NCBI GenBank assembly: GCA_037367355.1
Contig: CM074695.1
Span: forward strand, 2,046,001-2,110,000
Origin: Neoscytalidium dimidiatum
Lineage: Eukaryota > Ascomycota > Dothideomycetes > Botryosphaeriales > Botryosphaeriaceae
Reading direction: 5' to 3'
Length of the DNA stretch: 64,000 bases
The stretch's first letter is position 1; the number at the start of each line of letters is the position of its first letter. The translations under genes were made by a program, and so were the position numbers. Below, one piece after another: positions 1 to 11,607 of the stretch. The notes beneath the pieces are model-generated. The model searched no databases. It saw only the letters and a program-made list of their open reading frames with translations, and had not been told where the DNA came from.

Positions 1-398
1 TACCAGGCGCCACCCGGTTCCCCGTCCTCACGATTGATGGACAAAGATACACTGCGATCCCCAACTCAGGCGCAGCTGGAGGCACATACATCATAGATGG
101 TCAAACGCTCGTGCCTGGGCAAGCTCTTGTGATTGACGGCACAACTATCTCGCTGAATCCGTCCGGCACGGTATTGGTCGTCAACGGGCACACGCAAACC
201 CTCGTGCCAGCCGGTGCAACGAGCGCACAAGCAGCCGCTGAGAGCAGAACAACAGCAACTGCACGCGCGAGTGCGTCGCAAACGGCTGCAGCAACAGGTG
301 CAGCAGCTACGGGAGCCGCAGCAAAAGTTTCTGATGATGCCTTTTCTTCTCTTTTCTTGTTTGGACTACTAGGTTTAATAGGGGGTTTCTTGTGGTAA
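1..398 (+). CDS. C-terminal part of a repetitive, GPI-anchored-type cell-surface protein (5' end outside window)
   Basis: The frame is open from base 3 to the stop at 396-398, so only the C-terminal ~131 residues are present. The visible part carries two beta-rich imperfect repeats of the type 'TIDGQ..T..P' and 'VIDGTTISLNPSGTVLVVNG', a pattern common in secreted fungal surface proteins. An Ala/Thr/Ser-rich stretch follows, suited to O-mannosylation. The protein ends in a hydrophobic tail (SSLFLFGLLGLIGGFLW) with no charged residues after it, as in GPI-attachment signals. Function is unknown; a wall or plasma-membrane anchored location is an inference from the tail. The signal peptide would lie outside the window. 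Confidence 0.7.
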   Translation, partial: PGATRFPVLTIDGQRYTAIPNSGAAGGTYIIDGQTLVPGQALVIDGTTISLNPSGTVLVVNGHTQTLVPAGATSAQAAAESRTTATARASASQTAAATGAAATGAAAKVSDDAFSSLFLFGLLGLIGGFLW

Positions 399-865
399 TT
401 GGGTGCTCATGACTAAAAGTCTTGGTTCAATACGGGTTATGAGATTACGAATTATGGACGAAAATATATCCGGAATAAATGGAAGGGAAGTAATTGACCT
501 GCAGCTAGCTCTCTGTAATCTTGGAGTCGGAGTCGGAGTCGGAGTTGTAGTAGTGTAGTGGATAGCAAAAGAAATAACCCTTCGCTTCGCAGAACGAGGC
601 TGCCTCGTGTGACAGTCACCTTATATAAGTTCATCAGCATGTGCATAGTTGTCTGGTGGGAAATCTTGTTCGGGATTTGTGATATCTACGTCCGGACATC
701 TGCTTCAAGTGCCCATGCAAACTCTATTGCAGTGTGGAGGGTGATCTCGTCTACCATCCGCTGTGGCCGGGCTCTCAAGCTGTTTGCCATACATATGGAT
801 CTATACCATGTTGCGTTTCTCCCACTTCCCTTCAGATTGCTAACTCCATACCATCCCCTTCCTCG
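399..865. other. Intergenic region, convergent gene ends
   Basis: Lies between the stop of the surface protein and the stop of the epimerase, so it should hold two 3' UTRs. Apart from a hexanucleotide microsatellite I see nothing that supports a gene. Confidence 0.6.
523..546. repeat. Hexanucleotide microsatellite
   Basis: Three copies of GGAGTC followed by a degenerate fourth (GGAGTT), in non-coding DNA downstream of the first gene. Confidence 0.8.
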
Positions 866-1942
866 TCACGGCTGGTAATACTTCCTCCAGTCGTGCTCCT
901 CCTTGAACCCCAGCACCTCCCTCGCCTTCCGATTGCTCAACGGCGCCTCCCACTCGCCCAGCTCCCTCGTCACCGGGACGTCCGGACACTCGCGCGCCAG
1001 GAGCTCGCGCGTCGGCACCGTCGTCGTGATCGAGTCGTTGGCCGCGTTGAACACCTGGAAGCCCAGCCCGTCCGTCCGGACGCAGAGGTCGCAGAGGCGG
1101 CCCAGGTCGCGCGCGTCGACGTAGCTCCACGCGTTGCGCCGCCGCGTCCCGGGCCGGCCGACGTGCGCGGGGAAGTCGCGCGCGTACTCGTGCGGCTCGA
1201 CGACGTTGCCGATGCGCAGCGCGTACGCGTCGGTCCCGCGGAAGCGCCGCGCGAAGCCGCGCGCCACGCGCTCGCCGCAGAGCTTGGACAGCGCGTAGCC
1301 GTCCATCGGGTCGCAGTCGTACGTCGCCTCGTCGAGCGGGAACGAGGCGAAGGTCGGGCTCGGCCCTTGCGCGAAGCACGCGCCGTAGACGGTCTCGGAC
1401 GAGGCGATGATGATCTTGCGGACCCCGAGCTTGCAGGCGGCTTCGATGACGTTGTAGGTCGAGGTCGTGTTGGCGGCGTACATCAGGTTGTCTGGGACCA
1501 GCTTCGCCGTGGGGAATTGATTTGGTTAGTGGACCTTTCTTTTTTACTTTGCGTTCTCCTTCTTTCAACTTGTGACTGAAAGTCCGGTGGCTTTCTACGC
1601 ACCATGTTCCGTGCATACGCCGCGAAGTGGATGACGGCATCTGGCGGCTTGGGAGGCCCGGACGGGTCTTCGTAGCCGGCAAAGTTGAAGTGTGTTGTCA
1701 ACGCATTGAAGACCTGGCCGCTGTCCGTGAGGTCCGTCTTAAGGTCGAAGACGTCCGGATGGTTGAGCGGGACGAGGTCAAGGTTGAGGACTTGGTGCCC
1801 ACATTTGAGAAGCTCGGGGATTACATGGCGGCCTTGCAGTTTAGTATCGGAAGTCAGTGTTATTACACATTCATGGTGGAATACTACGCTTACCGGCCTT
1901 GCCTGACCCGCCCGTCATGACTATGCGCTTTCCTGTTGCCAT
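866..1942 (-). CDS. NAD(P)-dependent epimerase/dehydratase (extended short-chain dehydrogenase family)
   Basis: Three exons on the minus strand: 1942-1894, 1832-1603 and 1501-866, giving ~304 residues. An in-frame ATG at 1963 would add seven. Exon 1 ends inside the dinucleotide-binding motif TGGSGKAG, which is completed across the first intron. The middle exon reads through an acidic turn (LDLVPLN) and AVIHFAAYA. The last exon carries SSETVYG and the catalytic YxxxK as YALSK, then SYVDARDLGRLCDLC, all typical of the UDP-glucose-4-epimerase-like group. The substrate is not evident: sugar nucleotide or another carbonyl compound. Intron 2 uses donor GTGCGT and acceptor AAG. A single-domain cytosolic enzyme is expected. 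Confidence 0.8.
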
Positions 1943-2733
1943 TGCAATTTTCGTCCGGAGCATGTGCGTTGAAGTGCAGATGCGTGGAGTCAAAAGAAGA
2001 TTAATGCGGAGGAGGGGGTCTCTTGTTTCATTCTTCTTGCTGCTTTACTTCCGTCTGAAAGTGCCGTCTTTCTCGACGTCATCAGTTGCGTCCATTTACC
2101 CGATCAGGAAATAGATTTGCGGGGTAAACTGTACGGCCCCTTGCTCATCGGTTGCGTGGGGGATGTGAAAAGCAAAGTTCCAGCAAGAACTCCATCACTG
2201 ATTACAGGATTCGTGAATTTGGGATCTAATCCACTGTAGCAGTTCGGTTAGTTGCACTATATGTATGTCAGGACGGCTGCTCATTCCCATATTTGCAAGC
2301 ACACTCACCGTTATAATACTTCCGAAACCAGCATCATACAGCATTTCTATCTTGAGGACGACCAGAACCGCATGCGGGATCTAAAATGCTTATCTAGAGC
2401 CGCAAGGTAGCGAAGGTTAAAAGTAGTCAGACCCCAAGATCTAATGGCGCGATAGCTTGCTGCCTGCTGCACAGTCCATCTCAAGCACTCATGAGAAGAC
2501 ATCAGGCCTAGATGCAGACACATGTACCTGTGGCAGATTACTATATACATTGCGTCTCTTGCGGATTCGAGTTAGTTAGGAAACAGATAGCCCACAACCC
2601 ATCGTCTCACCCATTTCTTCTCTACCTGTATCAGAGGTAAGCACCACCGAAAGTGAATGAAGTAGAGAATAAATATGAATATACCAATCCCAACCGACAT
2701 GCATGCATTCGAAATCGCAAGCATGCATCCACC
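1943..2733. other. Intergenic: promoter of the epimerase and 3' flank of the CoA ligase
   Basis: No convincing open frame or RNA gene. ORFs on either strand lack family features and are interrupted. The 5' end should contain the epimerase promoter. Confidence 0.5.
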
Positions 2734-4602
2734 TCAAAGTTTCGCCTTCGCCTCCAAAGTCTCCTTCTTCGCCAACTCCCGGAGATCCTTTCTCAAAATC
2801 TTACCGGACGGACTCTTTGGAATGGCCTCTAGAAACACGACTCCGCCTCTCAACCTCTTGTAGTCCGCGACGTTCTTTCTCACGTACTCCTCTATCTGCG
2901 CAGCCGATATCTTCTTCTGATCCGCGACGACGTACGCACGCGGCACCTCCGTGCCTTCCGTCTGCACGCCGATAACCGCTGCATCCAAAATATCCGGATG
3001 ATTCACGAGCAAGGCCTCCAACTCCGCAGGCGCGACCTGCAAGCCCTTGTACTTGATCAACTCCTAGTCACCTGTCAGCGCTCTGCATTATACCAGGTGC
3101 GTGTGAAAAAAAAAAAAAAGGAGGTGGGGAGCTGAAATCGAATCCATTCCTCACCTTCTTCCGATCGACGATGTAAAACTTCCCGTCCCTGAACACCGCG
3201 ATGTCGCCCGTGCAAAACCAGCCGTCCTTGAAGCTCTCCTTGTTCGCGTCTTCGTTCTTGTGGTACCCTTTCGTCACGACGGGTCCCTTCACCAGCACCT
3301 CGCCAGGCTGGCCGACCTCGACGTCCCTGCCGTCGTCGTCCACCAAGCGCGCGGCATGGTTCGCGATCAGGCACGCCACGCTGCCGGAGGTGTCCTGCTC
3401 GCCGTTCGGCAGCAGGGTGATGCTGCCCGTCGTCTCGCTGAGGCCCCACGTCTGGACGATCATGGTCCTGCCCCGGCCCAGCTTCCTGCTGGCGGCGAGC
3501 TGGAGGTCCTTGCCGAGCGGGGCGGCGCCGCTGACGGCGTGCTCGAGCGCGTCGAACTGGTCGGTCACGGCGGGGTGCTTGGCGATGGCGAGGTAGACGG
3601 GCGGGACGGTGAAGAAGGCGGTGATGCGGTAGCGCTTGTTGTACGCGAGGAACTGGGCGAAGTCGAAGCGGGGCATCCAGTAGACGACGCCGCCCATGTA
3701 GAAGGGGTTGACGAGGTAGCCCTGGATGCCGGCGATGTGCGCGGTCGGCAGGTGCGCGAGCGTGCGGTAGGCGAAGGACGGGTTGTTGGCCGCGTTCCAG
3801 GCCTTCCAGGGGTCGAGCGCGGTCACGCACTCGGCGAGCACGTTGGCGTGCGAGAGCTTGACGCCCTTGGGGAGGCCGGTCGTGCCGCTGGAGTAGATGA
3901 GGATGATGAGGCTGTCCTCGAGGGCGCGCGGGTCCGTGATCACGGCCCAGTCGAGCGTCTTTTGCGTCACCACGTCTTGGCCGTCGGAGACGCGGTTCAG
4001 GGCGTAGTCGCTCCCGTCGGGGATCACGAGCACGCGGGAAGGCGGGATGCCGACTTCTTTGGCGGCGGCAATGGCGACGGGCTTCGTGTCTTCGTTGCAG
4101 ATGAGGAGATTACTGTCTCCTTGGCGCAGCTGTCGCGCGAGGTCTGCGGGTGTTGCGGATGGGCTTGCGGCCGAGAAGACGCCCCCGGCGGCGATGACGC
4201 CGTAGAAGGCTACAGGCAGGAGATGGTGGCCGGTGGAAATGCATGTTACGACATCTTTCCCGGGGCCGGACGCGCCAATGCCGTAGCCATGGCGAAGCGC
4301 GTGAGCAGTCCGCTTGGTCAGTATGCGGGCCTGGAATTTGGTGACGAGGTGGTCGGGGTTTGCGGCGGAGATGTGGATGGGAGTTTCTTCGGTGGCAGAG
4401 CAGTGGGGCGAGTCTACTGATGCGTTAGTATCGAAATTCTGCGAAATATTTGGGACTTTCGTTGCAGATGTCATGAATGCGTACCGAAGAGCAGGGTCAG
4501 GATGTCCACGCTCGGTAGCGTGTAGCTCTCGGGGCACCGGTAAATGGTGCCCTCGGGCGTCTTTTCGACAACGGTCGCCATGCCTTTTATTGAAGCAGTC
4601 AT
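2734..4602 (-). CDS. 4-coumarate-CoA-ligase-like acyl-adenylating enzyme, peroxisomal
   Basis: Exons 4602-4485, 4416-3155 and 3063-2734 give ~569 residues; an internal ATG at 4581 would remove seven. It adenylates a carboxylic acid with ATP and transfers it to CoA. Seen in order: the P-loop [29 protein letters not shown], the hinge DRKKELIKYKG rebuilt exactly across intron 2, and the catalytic lysine in [13 protein letters not shown]. The last three residues are AKL, a type-1 peroxisomal targeting signal, so import into peroxisomes is likely. The acid could be coumarate-like, aryl or fatty; the family does not decide this. Intron 2 carries a T14 tract. It is divergent from the aryl-alcohol-type dehydrogenase, which hints at a shared aromatic or aliphatic acid route. 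Confidence 0.88.
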
Positions 4603-5497
4603 ACTGAACGAGGAACGGAGCGAGAAGTTCAAATATTATGAAAGGTTCGTACGGGAAAAAGCGACGCTCGGTCGTTCAGCGAGACAGTGCGAAACAACGA
4701 AAGACCTCGGGACCCTGATCTCCTACTGCACCCCGCATTTTCCGTACAGAGCAGCTAGAGCGCGGATTTAAGCAAATCCAAGGCCGGGGAGCCTGGCAAG
4801 CAAGTTGCAAAATCCCATCCTATTTGACAGTGAGCTGGCTTGATTGAAGATCCCAGGTGTTTTGGGCGCTGCGATTAGCAAATTGCGTCATATGTTTGAC
4901 CTGCGCTCGCCCCTATTCTGAGTGTTTGGGCAGTGATAATCAGCCGTCATCTTGACCAGATCTCGACCCCACTGTATTTTCATTTCCCCCGAGAGATGAT
5001 TTTTTGTCGTTTCGGTAGCTCTGAGGTTTGAGGTTAAGCCTAGCCCGGTATGTGGGCCACAAGGAGTTGCGAGCGTTAGGTCCCCGCATCCAGCCTCATC
5101 CGAGGCAACTACTGCATTCGTATTGGCGGTGGGCAGCGCGCGGATCAGGGTCAGAAAGCTCTGACAACAGCCTGGGACGCAAGACGAGAGGATGGACGGC
5201 CACAGGCAAGCGGGGTAAGGCAAGAAATACCTAACCGCATAGCTGTGCGGGAAATCGTTGATGCGCGTGCCTGGCCTCGCTCGCCTCGCCTCGCCCCGCG
5301 TCTCACCCGCTTTCTGCATCCTCGCGTTGATAGGATATCTGGCGGCCGGGACCGACGTCTCTGGATAAGACGGCCATGGCTATCACCAGAAATACCAATC
5401 CAGCATTCAAACTGTCGACACGTCCTCCTTGACGCCCTCATCCTGCCAATCGCTACATTGAGCTCGACCAAAGCAGCCCCTCCATCAGCCCTCTATC
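4603..5497. promoter_or_regulatory. Divergent promoter region between CoA ligase and alcohol dehydrogenase
   Basis: About 0.9 kb separating two divergently transcribed enzyme genes. No credible gene inside. Individual control sites cannot be named. Confidence 0.5.
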
Positions 5498-6910
5498 ATG
5501 ACCGACCCAACCACGCCCTTCACCTCCCGCGCCCTCGTCTCGCGCGGGCCCTTCTCCCAAGGCCAATGGGCCATCGAGCCCGTCACGCTGCGCGCCCTCA
5601 AACCCGACGAAGTCCTCGTCGAGATCGTCGCGTCCGGCATCTGCCACACCGACCTGCACTGCGGCGACACGCCCGCCGACGCGGGCGTGCCGTCCGTCTA
5701 CTATCCACGAGTCCTTGGACACGAAGGTTTGCATCACCTCTTCTTTTTTTTTTTTTTCCCCCTCCCCTCTCTCTCAATGGCCAATCGCCCGCCTAGAACC
5801 GCTGACGAGAACGCCCATTGAACACACCAGGCTCCGGCTACGTGACCGCAATCGGCAGCGCCGTCGCGGGCGTCGCGCCGGGCGACCCGGTCCTCCTCTC
5901 CTTCTCCCAATGCGGCGCCTGCCACGTGTGCGCGTCCGGCCCGCCCAGCCACTGCAAGCGCTTCTTCGAGATCAACTTCGTGGGCGAGCCGGTGTTCTCT
6001 TCTCCAGGAGAAGGAGGGGGAGGAGGAGCGGGCGACGACGCACAACAACAACACCAACAACAGCGACAACCGCCCACGATCGGCGGCCGTTTCTTCGGGC
6101 AGTCCAGCTTCGCGGCGCACACGGTTGTGAGCGACAAGTGCGTCGTCAACGTGGCGGGCCTGGGGCTGTCGCGCGACGACCTGCGGCTGCTGGCGCCGCT
6201 GGGCTGCGGCTTGCAGACGGGCAGCGGGACGGTGGTGAACGTCGCGCGGGCGGGGCGGGAGGATGCCGTTGCGGTGGTGGGGATGGGCGGCGTGGGGTTG
6301 GCCGCCGTGATGGTGCGTTTTTTTTTTTTTTTAATATATATATACAATTCGCTCCTCCCCCCTCCCGGTTCCGTGAGGCTCCTCCGCTGATTCGAGGGCG
6401 TGGTAACAGGCTGCGAAGAACCAAGGCTGCAAGGCGATCATCGGGGTCGACAGGGTCGCCGCGCGGCTCGAGCTTGCGCGCTCGCTGGGCGCGACGCATG
6501 TGATCGATTCCACGGGCTTGTCGATGGAGGAGCTCGTCGCGAAGGTGCGCGAGGCGAGCGACGGGCTGGGCGCGACCGTGTCCATCGACACCAGCGCGCA
6601 TCCGCCGCTGGTCGCCGCACAGATCGAGTATACGCGGTACATGGGCAGGATTATACAGGTGGGCACGGGCATGCCCGATGCTAACCTGTCGATTCACATG
6701 CAGAGTTTCATGGTCAGTGGGAAGCAGTACTTCGGCGCGGTTCAGGGACATAGCCGGAAGCAGGAGTATATCCCGCAGATGATCAAGTGGTGGAGGGAAG
6801 GCATCTTCCCGGTCGAGAAGCTGGTCAAGTTCTTTGATATCGCGGATTTCGAGAGCGCGGTCAAAGTTATGGGGAATGGCAGCGTGGTGAAGCCCATCCT
6901 TGTGTGGTGA
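5498..6910 (+). CDS. Zinc-type medium-chain alcohol dehydrogenase, aryl/benzyl-alcohol-like
   Basis: Three exons, 5498-5726, 5831-6312 and 6410-6910, give ~403 residues. It oxidises an alcohol to the aldehyde with NAD(P)+. Exon 1 holds the catalytic zinc segment ASGICHTDLH and ends in GHEG, continued after the intron. The structural-zinc cysteines appear as CGACHVCASGPPSHC. The cofactor motif GMGGVGLAAVM sits at the end of exon 2, and the C-terminal half (SIHMQSFMVSGKQYFGAVQG) fits the AdhC/benzyl-alcohol-dehydrogenase branch. A Gly/Gln-rich insertion of ~25 residues after GEPVFSS is unusual and low complexity. Both introns contain T14-T15 tracts right after the donor. Cytosolic; substrate inferred only. 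Confidence 0.87.
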
Positions 6911-7018
6911 TGGGGACCCAGTTGCACGTACGAGAGCCATGGCTCAAACGTTTCCACGCATTAGGAGTCGGGAGAGTGTATGGTTCAAATTCACGCATTA
7001 TGAGGCAGTTCTTGTTTG

Positions 7019-7034
7019 AAAAAAAAAAAAAAAA
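7019..7034. repeat. A16 homopolymer in 3' flank
   Basis: Sixteen consecutive A between the dehydrogenase stop and the permease stop, one of several such tracts in the window. Confidence 0.8.
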
Positions 7035-7131
7035 GGTAGGGAGGGACAAAGAGAAATGCTGTCATGATGGGTCGTTATCTCTTTAGATCTATAGGGCTCT
7101 CAGCTAAAAACAAAAGTCTTGGCTCCACCCC

Positions 7132-8951
7132 TTAAAAATCTTGCGGAACGGGTCTATAATCCTTCGGCACCTTCTTGTACACCACCACTCTCGTCCCGTC
7201 ACTGAGCTTCTCGTGCTTCGGCACAAGCGTGTACCGACTGTACCACGGGAGGAGCCTCCACCAAATGCCCCAGTACGCCACGCCGCCGAGCAGAATCCCG
7301 ATGCCGACAAGCGGGTAGAGCCAGTAGGGCAGGCTGGTATCGCCCTTGCCGCCGGGCGGCCGCAGGAAGGGCGCCACGAGCAAGAAGATCTGGGCGACGA
7401 GATAGAACACGGCGACGGGCGACCAGCAGCGGAAGGGGCGGTGCGTGTCGGGCGCGGCGTAGCGCAGCCAGAAGAAGCCGAGCACGACGAGGAAGTTCAT
7501 GACGCTGCCGGGATAGCCCTCGACGTCGAGGATGAAGGCGTACGCGTCGCCGAAGGGCACCGCGACGATGACGACGAGCGAGGGGATGAAGTGCAGGAGC
7601 AGCCCCGCGCCGGGCGATCCCAGCGGCCAGGACGACGCCCAGAATTTGGCGTACGGAAGCACGCCTTCCTTGGCGAGCTCCTGGTTCACGCGCGAGGCGG
7701 AGAAGGTTACCGTCATGACGTTGCCGAGCGCGGAGATGGCGACGAGGATGGAGAGGGCGCGGGCTGCGCTTTCGCCGAAGACCTTGAGCATGAAGAAGGA
7801 GGCGACGGTCACGCCGGAGCGCGAGATCTCCGAGGGCGTTGCCGCGGAGAAGTAGGAGATGTTGGCAAGTAGGTACAGGATGCCGCAGGTGCTCAGGCCG
7901 AGAGGTCCCGCGATTTTGAGCGTTCGGACCGGGTTGCGGACCTCGTTGAGGACGCTGGCTGCGTTGGACCAGCTGCGGGTGCAGTCTTAGTCGGTGGATA
8001 GGGGTTGAGAGTATAAGGGTGTAGCGGTACTCACCCTGCGTACGAGTTCAGAACTTTGAAGAAAGCAGTTGCGTAGAGGTTGCTGCTCGTTGCACTGCCG
8101 GCGAAAGGATCTCGGAAGCTTGCATACGGGTCTTCAACTTTGGATACTCCGCCGCTCAGGACGACCCAGCCGGTTATGACGATGAAGAGAAGCGTGAATA
8201 TCTTAATCAGGCCGATGAAGTTCATGCCGCGAACACCAAGTCGGGGGAAGAAGGTGTGAAGTACTGTTACGAAGGTTATGACTCCAAGTGCGATGCTGCG
8301 TTTTTCCCATTCCGTTGCTGTATGGCCCGTGGCAATGAGAATATTAGAGGCAAAGATAATGCAGCCGCCAGCTGTGGAAGTTAGTAGCTGATGTGCCTTT
8401 AGCTTCTCGGGGTGCCATATTTACCTGTAAATCCAAGCAGAACGGCTTGGAAGGCAAAAACGACCGTTGCGAGGAGCTTCGGCCGGGTATATGCGGCTTC
8501 TAAATAGACCTTGGAGCCTCCGCTGCGTGGAATCATACATCCCAATTCCAACCAGATGAATAGACCGGCAAATGACAGAACCAGACCGGATAGCCAGAGC
8601 GAAAGCGCAGCACCAACGCTACCAACGCTATCGGTTATGGAGGATGGCGTGGAGAAAATGCCTGAACCAATGATTCTCCCAATACTGTGAAGGGAATAAG
8701 GTTAGCCGCTCGGCCAGCCCGAAAAGCCTAAAGGAGACTTGCATCAAGAAGGTTGTTGAGAACAGGCCTAGGTGCCTTCCCATCCCTCCTGCCGCAGCTT
8801 CTTCCAGCGTGAGCTCTCCAGCAGCTGGGGCATCATTGTGAGTGTAGATTTCCTCCGGTTCGTCCACTGAGGAAGTCGAGGAGGTCTCGCCCACGGTTCC
8901 GTAGTTCTCACGGAACGACTTGGACCTTTTCAGTGATGCCTGGTCAGACAT
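7132..8951 (-). CDS. APC-superfamily amino-acid permease (LAT / high-affinity methionine-permease type)
   Basis: Four exons, 8951-8743, 8684-8425, 8371-8035 and 7972-7132, encode ~548 residues. A charged ~65-residue N-terminus (MSDQASLKRSKSF...) precedes many hydrophobic segments. The first membrane segment contains IIGRIIGSGIFSTPSSI, the hallmark of the family, and is restored only if intron 1 is spliced with a GC donor. Later segments include FAGLFIWLELGCMIPRSGGS, GVRGMNFIGLIKIFTLLF and ISALGNVMTVTFSASRVNQELAKEG. It should import neutral amino acids at the plasma membrane; methionine specificity is only a suggestion from similarity to fungal Mup1-like carriers. Start chosen at the first in-frame ATG; the longer frame upstream would need TTG. 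Confidence 0.88.
8685..8742 (-). other. GC-AG intron (58 bases) in the permease gene
   Basis: Donor GCAAGT, acceptor CACAG. Using the GT three bases inside instead would break the frame, while GC splicing yields the family motif IIGSGIFSTP. Confidence 0.85.
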
Positions 8952-9950
8952 AGTGGCGACAACGTCAAACAACTCGATAGCGAACTCGCTCAGGGAGGTG
9001 GCGGATGCATCCGCTCAAGGCGGGAAGACTCGCAGGAAGAACAGAGAGCAGAGGTTTGGGACGAGATGATATGGCCATGGTGCAAGATGGGGGGGATATG
9101 TAGCAGCAACGTAGGGTTCAGCGTGATTACAAACGCAGGGCGCGGGAAGCGCATGACGATGGGTGTCTCGGGTTGGCGTGGCAGCAGGGTTAGATATCGC
9201 CATGGGCTTATGGGATTGCGAAGGCGCGCCAACAATTGCGTGCTAGCGGGCCGTAGTACAGCTGCGCGGATTGGAGCTCTAGAAAAACAAATTGGGTGCA
9301 AGTGGCCGGCAGCCCAGCTGATGGCTTGCGTGCGAGGTCACCATGGCCCCTTGCAGGATTCATCGGCGTTGCGGCAGCCGCTGCATCCGAAGGTAGCCGT
9401 GCAATGAGGCACAGAGTGATAGGGATAGAATGGTGTGCGTGCTTTGCGAGGAAGGTGATGATAACAAGGGAGCCCGCGACAGACAAGCTTTCCACTGGCA
9501 ACCGACGGAATGCGCGCTAGTTGCGGGGCCCTGGACCGAGGGACCCTCTTCTCCGGCCCGCCTTGACACCCTTTGCCTCGCTCACCTTGCATTTCATTTG
9601 CCTGCCAGCGCTCATCCACACCCACCGCTCTCGGCTCCAGCACTGCTACAGCTATTGCTTCGATCACGCAACTGCCGCATCTCGAGCACACTCGCTTTGT
9701 CACGGGAGAGGATATATTTTCAACCATTCGCTCACATGAGATGCGGTGTCCTTGCTATCTTTGCAGATGAAGAACTAACCCACAAACAGTCTATTTGAGG
9801 GAAAAGGACAGGGGAGACGCGTGCCGCGCGCGTTGGGAGATGACGTAACGCGCTTCTTGTCGCGTGACTGGGCGTCGAATTTCGCGTTGGCCCATTCGCG
9901 GCCTCCAACTACCCGTTGTCCAAGCCCACAAATCGCGGCCGGCTGCCGAT
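8952..9950. promoter_or_regulatory. Divergent intergenic region between permease and SET-domain gene
   Basis: One kilobase with overlapping spurious ORFs on both strands that show no recognisable domain. It must contain both promoters; no specific operator can be supported. Confidence 0.5.
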
Positions 9951-11607
9951 ATGCAGCGTCCGTGGACTTCCGACGACTGGAGACCAACTATATATCGCAC
10001 TAATCCAGCCCAGACGCCTCCCCTCCATTCCCAGGTCACTACTGCTCTCCACCAGGTCGCCCGTGCACCCGCTAACGAACAACTAGCCTGCCACCCATCA
10101 CATCCACCATGTCCGCCGCCTTACGGAAGCTCTCTCCAGCTCTGCTCATGAGCCCCGCATCTGGACCTCCCGAGCGGAACATCTTCTTGCCCTTGGCTAT
10201 CCCGAGCTGGCCGCTGGCGACGCTTACAAGGCTATCCTTCTGTGCCGGTACCCGAATGGGATTATTCCTGACCTGATAAGGACACGGATTACCTCTGACC
10301 CTGCATTGATTATGATCAATCTTGACTCTGTGCAGCCGGCCACTACCAGCCATGACATAACCTTGAGGTCTTCCTATCGTACGCTTATCCAGGCCTTGTA
10401 CGACTGCCACTGTCATCCTGAAGCCCTGCACTTGTGCAGAGAGGCAACGCCGAGGTATCCCGAAGATCACTTCTTTTGTACAAAAGCTGCAGATCTTGAT
10501 GTCATAGTGGAAGAGAAACGGCGGCACGTGGCTTCGAGCGGAGAAAGCCAAATAAGGCAAAGAGATATGCTCTACGACGGAGCTGTGCTTACAATACCTT
10601 ATCCTTGGATGGATTCCGCTCATCTAAGGAGGTCGCAATCGCTCATTGATAGTGTCAACCAGGAATTCCAACAGGCTTTCAATAGTTGTCTTGTAAGCAA
10701 TAGCTCGCTCGTTGGATATCCCGTTGGAACCCCTGCTGGCCAAGACCCTCAAGTTCTGGGTGTCTTCGCAACACGCGAAATCGACCCGGGTGAATGCATT
10801 CTTGCTGATCGAACGGCTACTGGCGCTAGCAGCTCAGTTGTAGGCTGCATAAATTGCTTCAAGAATGCCATAGACTTCAAAGTCGTGGCTGCCTGCTGTT
10901 CCGCAATCTTCTGCTCGGAAGATTGCTATCAACTAGCAATGTCCACTTACCACAAGGCTGTATGCGGCAAGGATTTTGCCTGGCTCCAAAACACCGTGAA
11001 GGGAGTCTCTGAAAGTGCTGCAGCCATGCGCCCTCTCCTTTTGTTTCGGTACCTCTCAGCTTGCGTACAAGCAGGAGCTGTGCACCCTCTAGACCATCCG
11101 CTGATTGCCAGGTTGCAGCCTCAAATGAGCGGTCGCCATCTCGATGCCTTCACTATGGGAGAATCAGTCATTCGGCCCATCCAAATCCTCCAGCAATTGG
11201 GCGTCGATATCTTCGCCAACCCAGATTTCGACACATGGGTTATCCATGCCATTTGGACTCGCCTCGCCAACAACAGGCAAGGGTTTCCGAGAAAGCTAGA
11301 GAATGGTGGAGGGTGGATTGAGTCCATCTCACCGCTGATGCATTTCTTCAATCACAGTTGCGACCCGAATATCGAGTGCTGGCATGATGACACGACAACC
11401 GTACGCTTCTTCGCGAGAAGACGAATACAAGAGGGCGATGAACTTTTCGACAGTTATGTCGATGTTGAAGACCATCCGCTTGAGAAGAGACAGCAAATCC
11501 TCTGGCCTTGGTTTGAGGGCCCGTGCTTATGCTCCAAATGCTCTCGAGAATGCGCCAACAGACACCAAGCCCAACTACAAAATGTTTTGGCAACGGTCCG
11601 ACCTTGA
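9951..11607 (+). CDS. SET-domain protein with N-terminal helical (TPR-like) region
   Basis: Modelled as exons 9951-10034, 10087-10247 and 10350-11607 (~500 residues). The N-terminal part reads RAEHLLALGYPELAAGDAYKA and RTLIQALYDCHCHPEAL, helical repeats of TPR style seen in fungal SET proteins. The C-terminal third has the SET core: GVFATREIDPGE, then FFNHSCDPNIECW, FFARRRIQEGDELFDSYVD and a post-SET-like CLCSKCS. A cysteine cluster (CINC, CCSAIFC, C) in between is where SMYD-type proteins carry MYND zinc ligands. Likely a lysine methyltransferase; histone or other substrate unknown. The 3' 1.26 kb is certain; the two small 5' exons rest on frame and splice consensus and could differ. Confidence 0.78.

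Noticed and set aside
734..1579. Long plus-strand frame opposite the epimerase
   Set aside because: It is the GC-rich shadow of the minus-strand gene: Arg/Val/Ala-rich with no domain.
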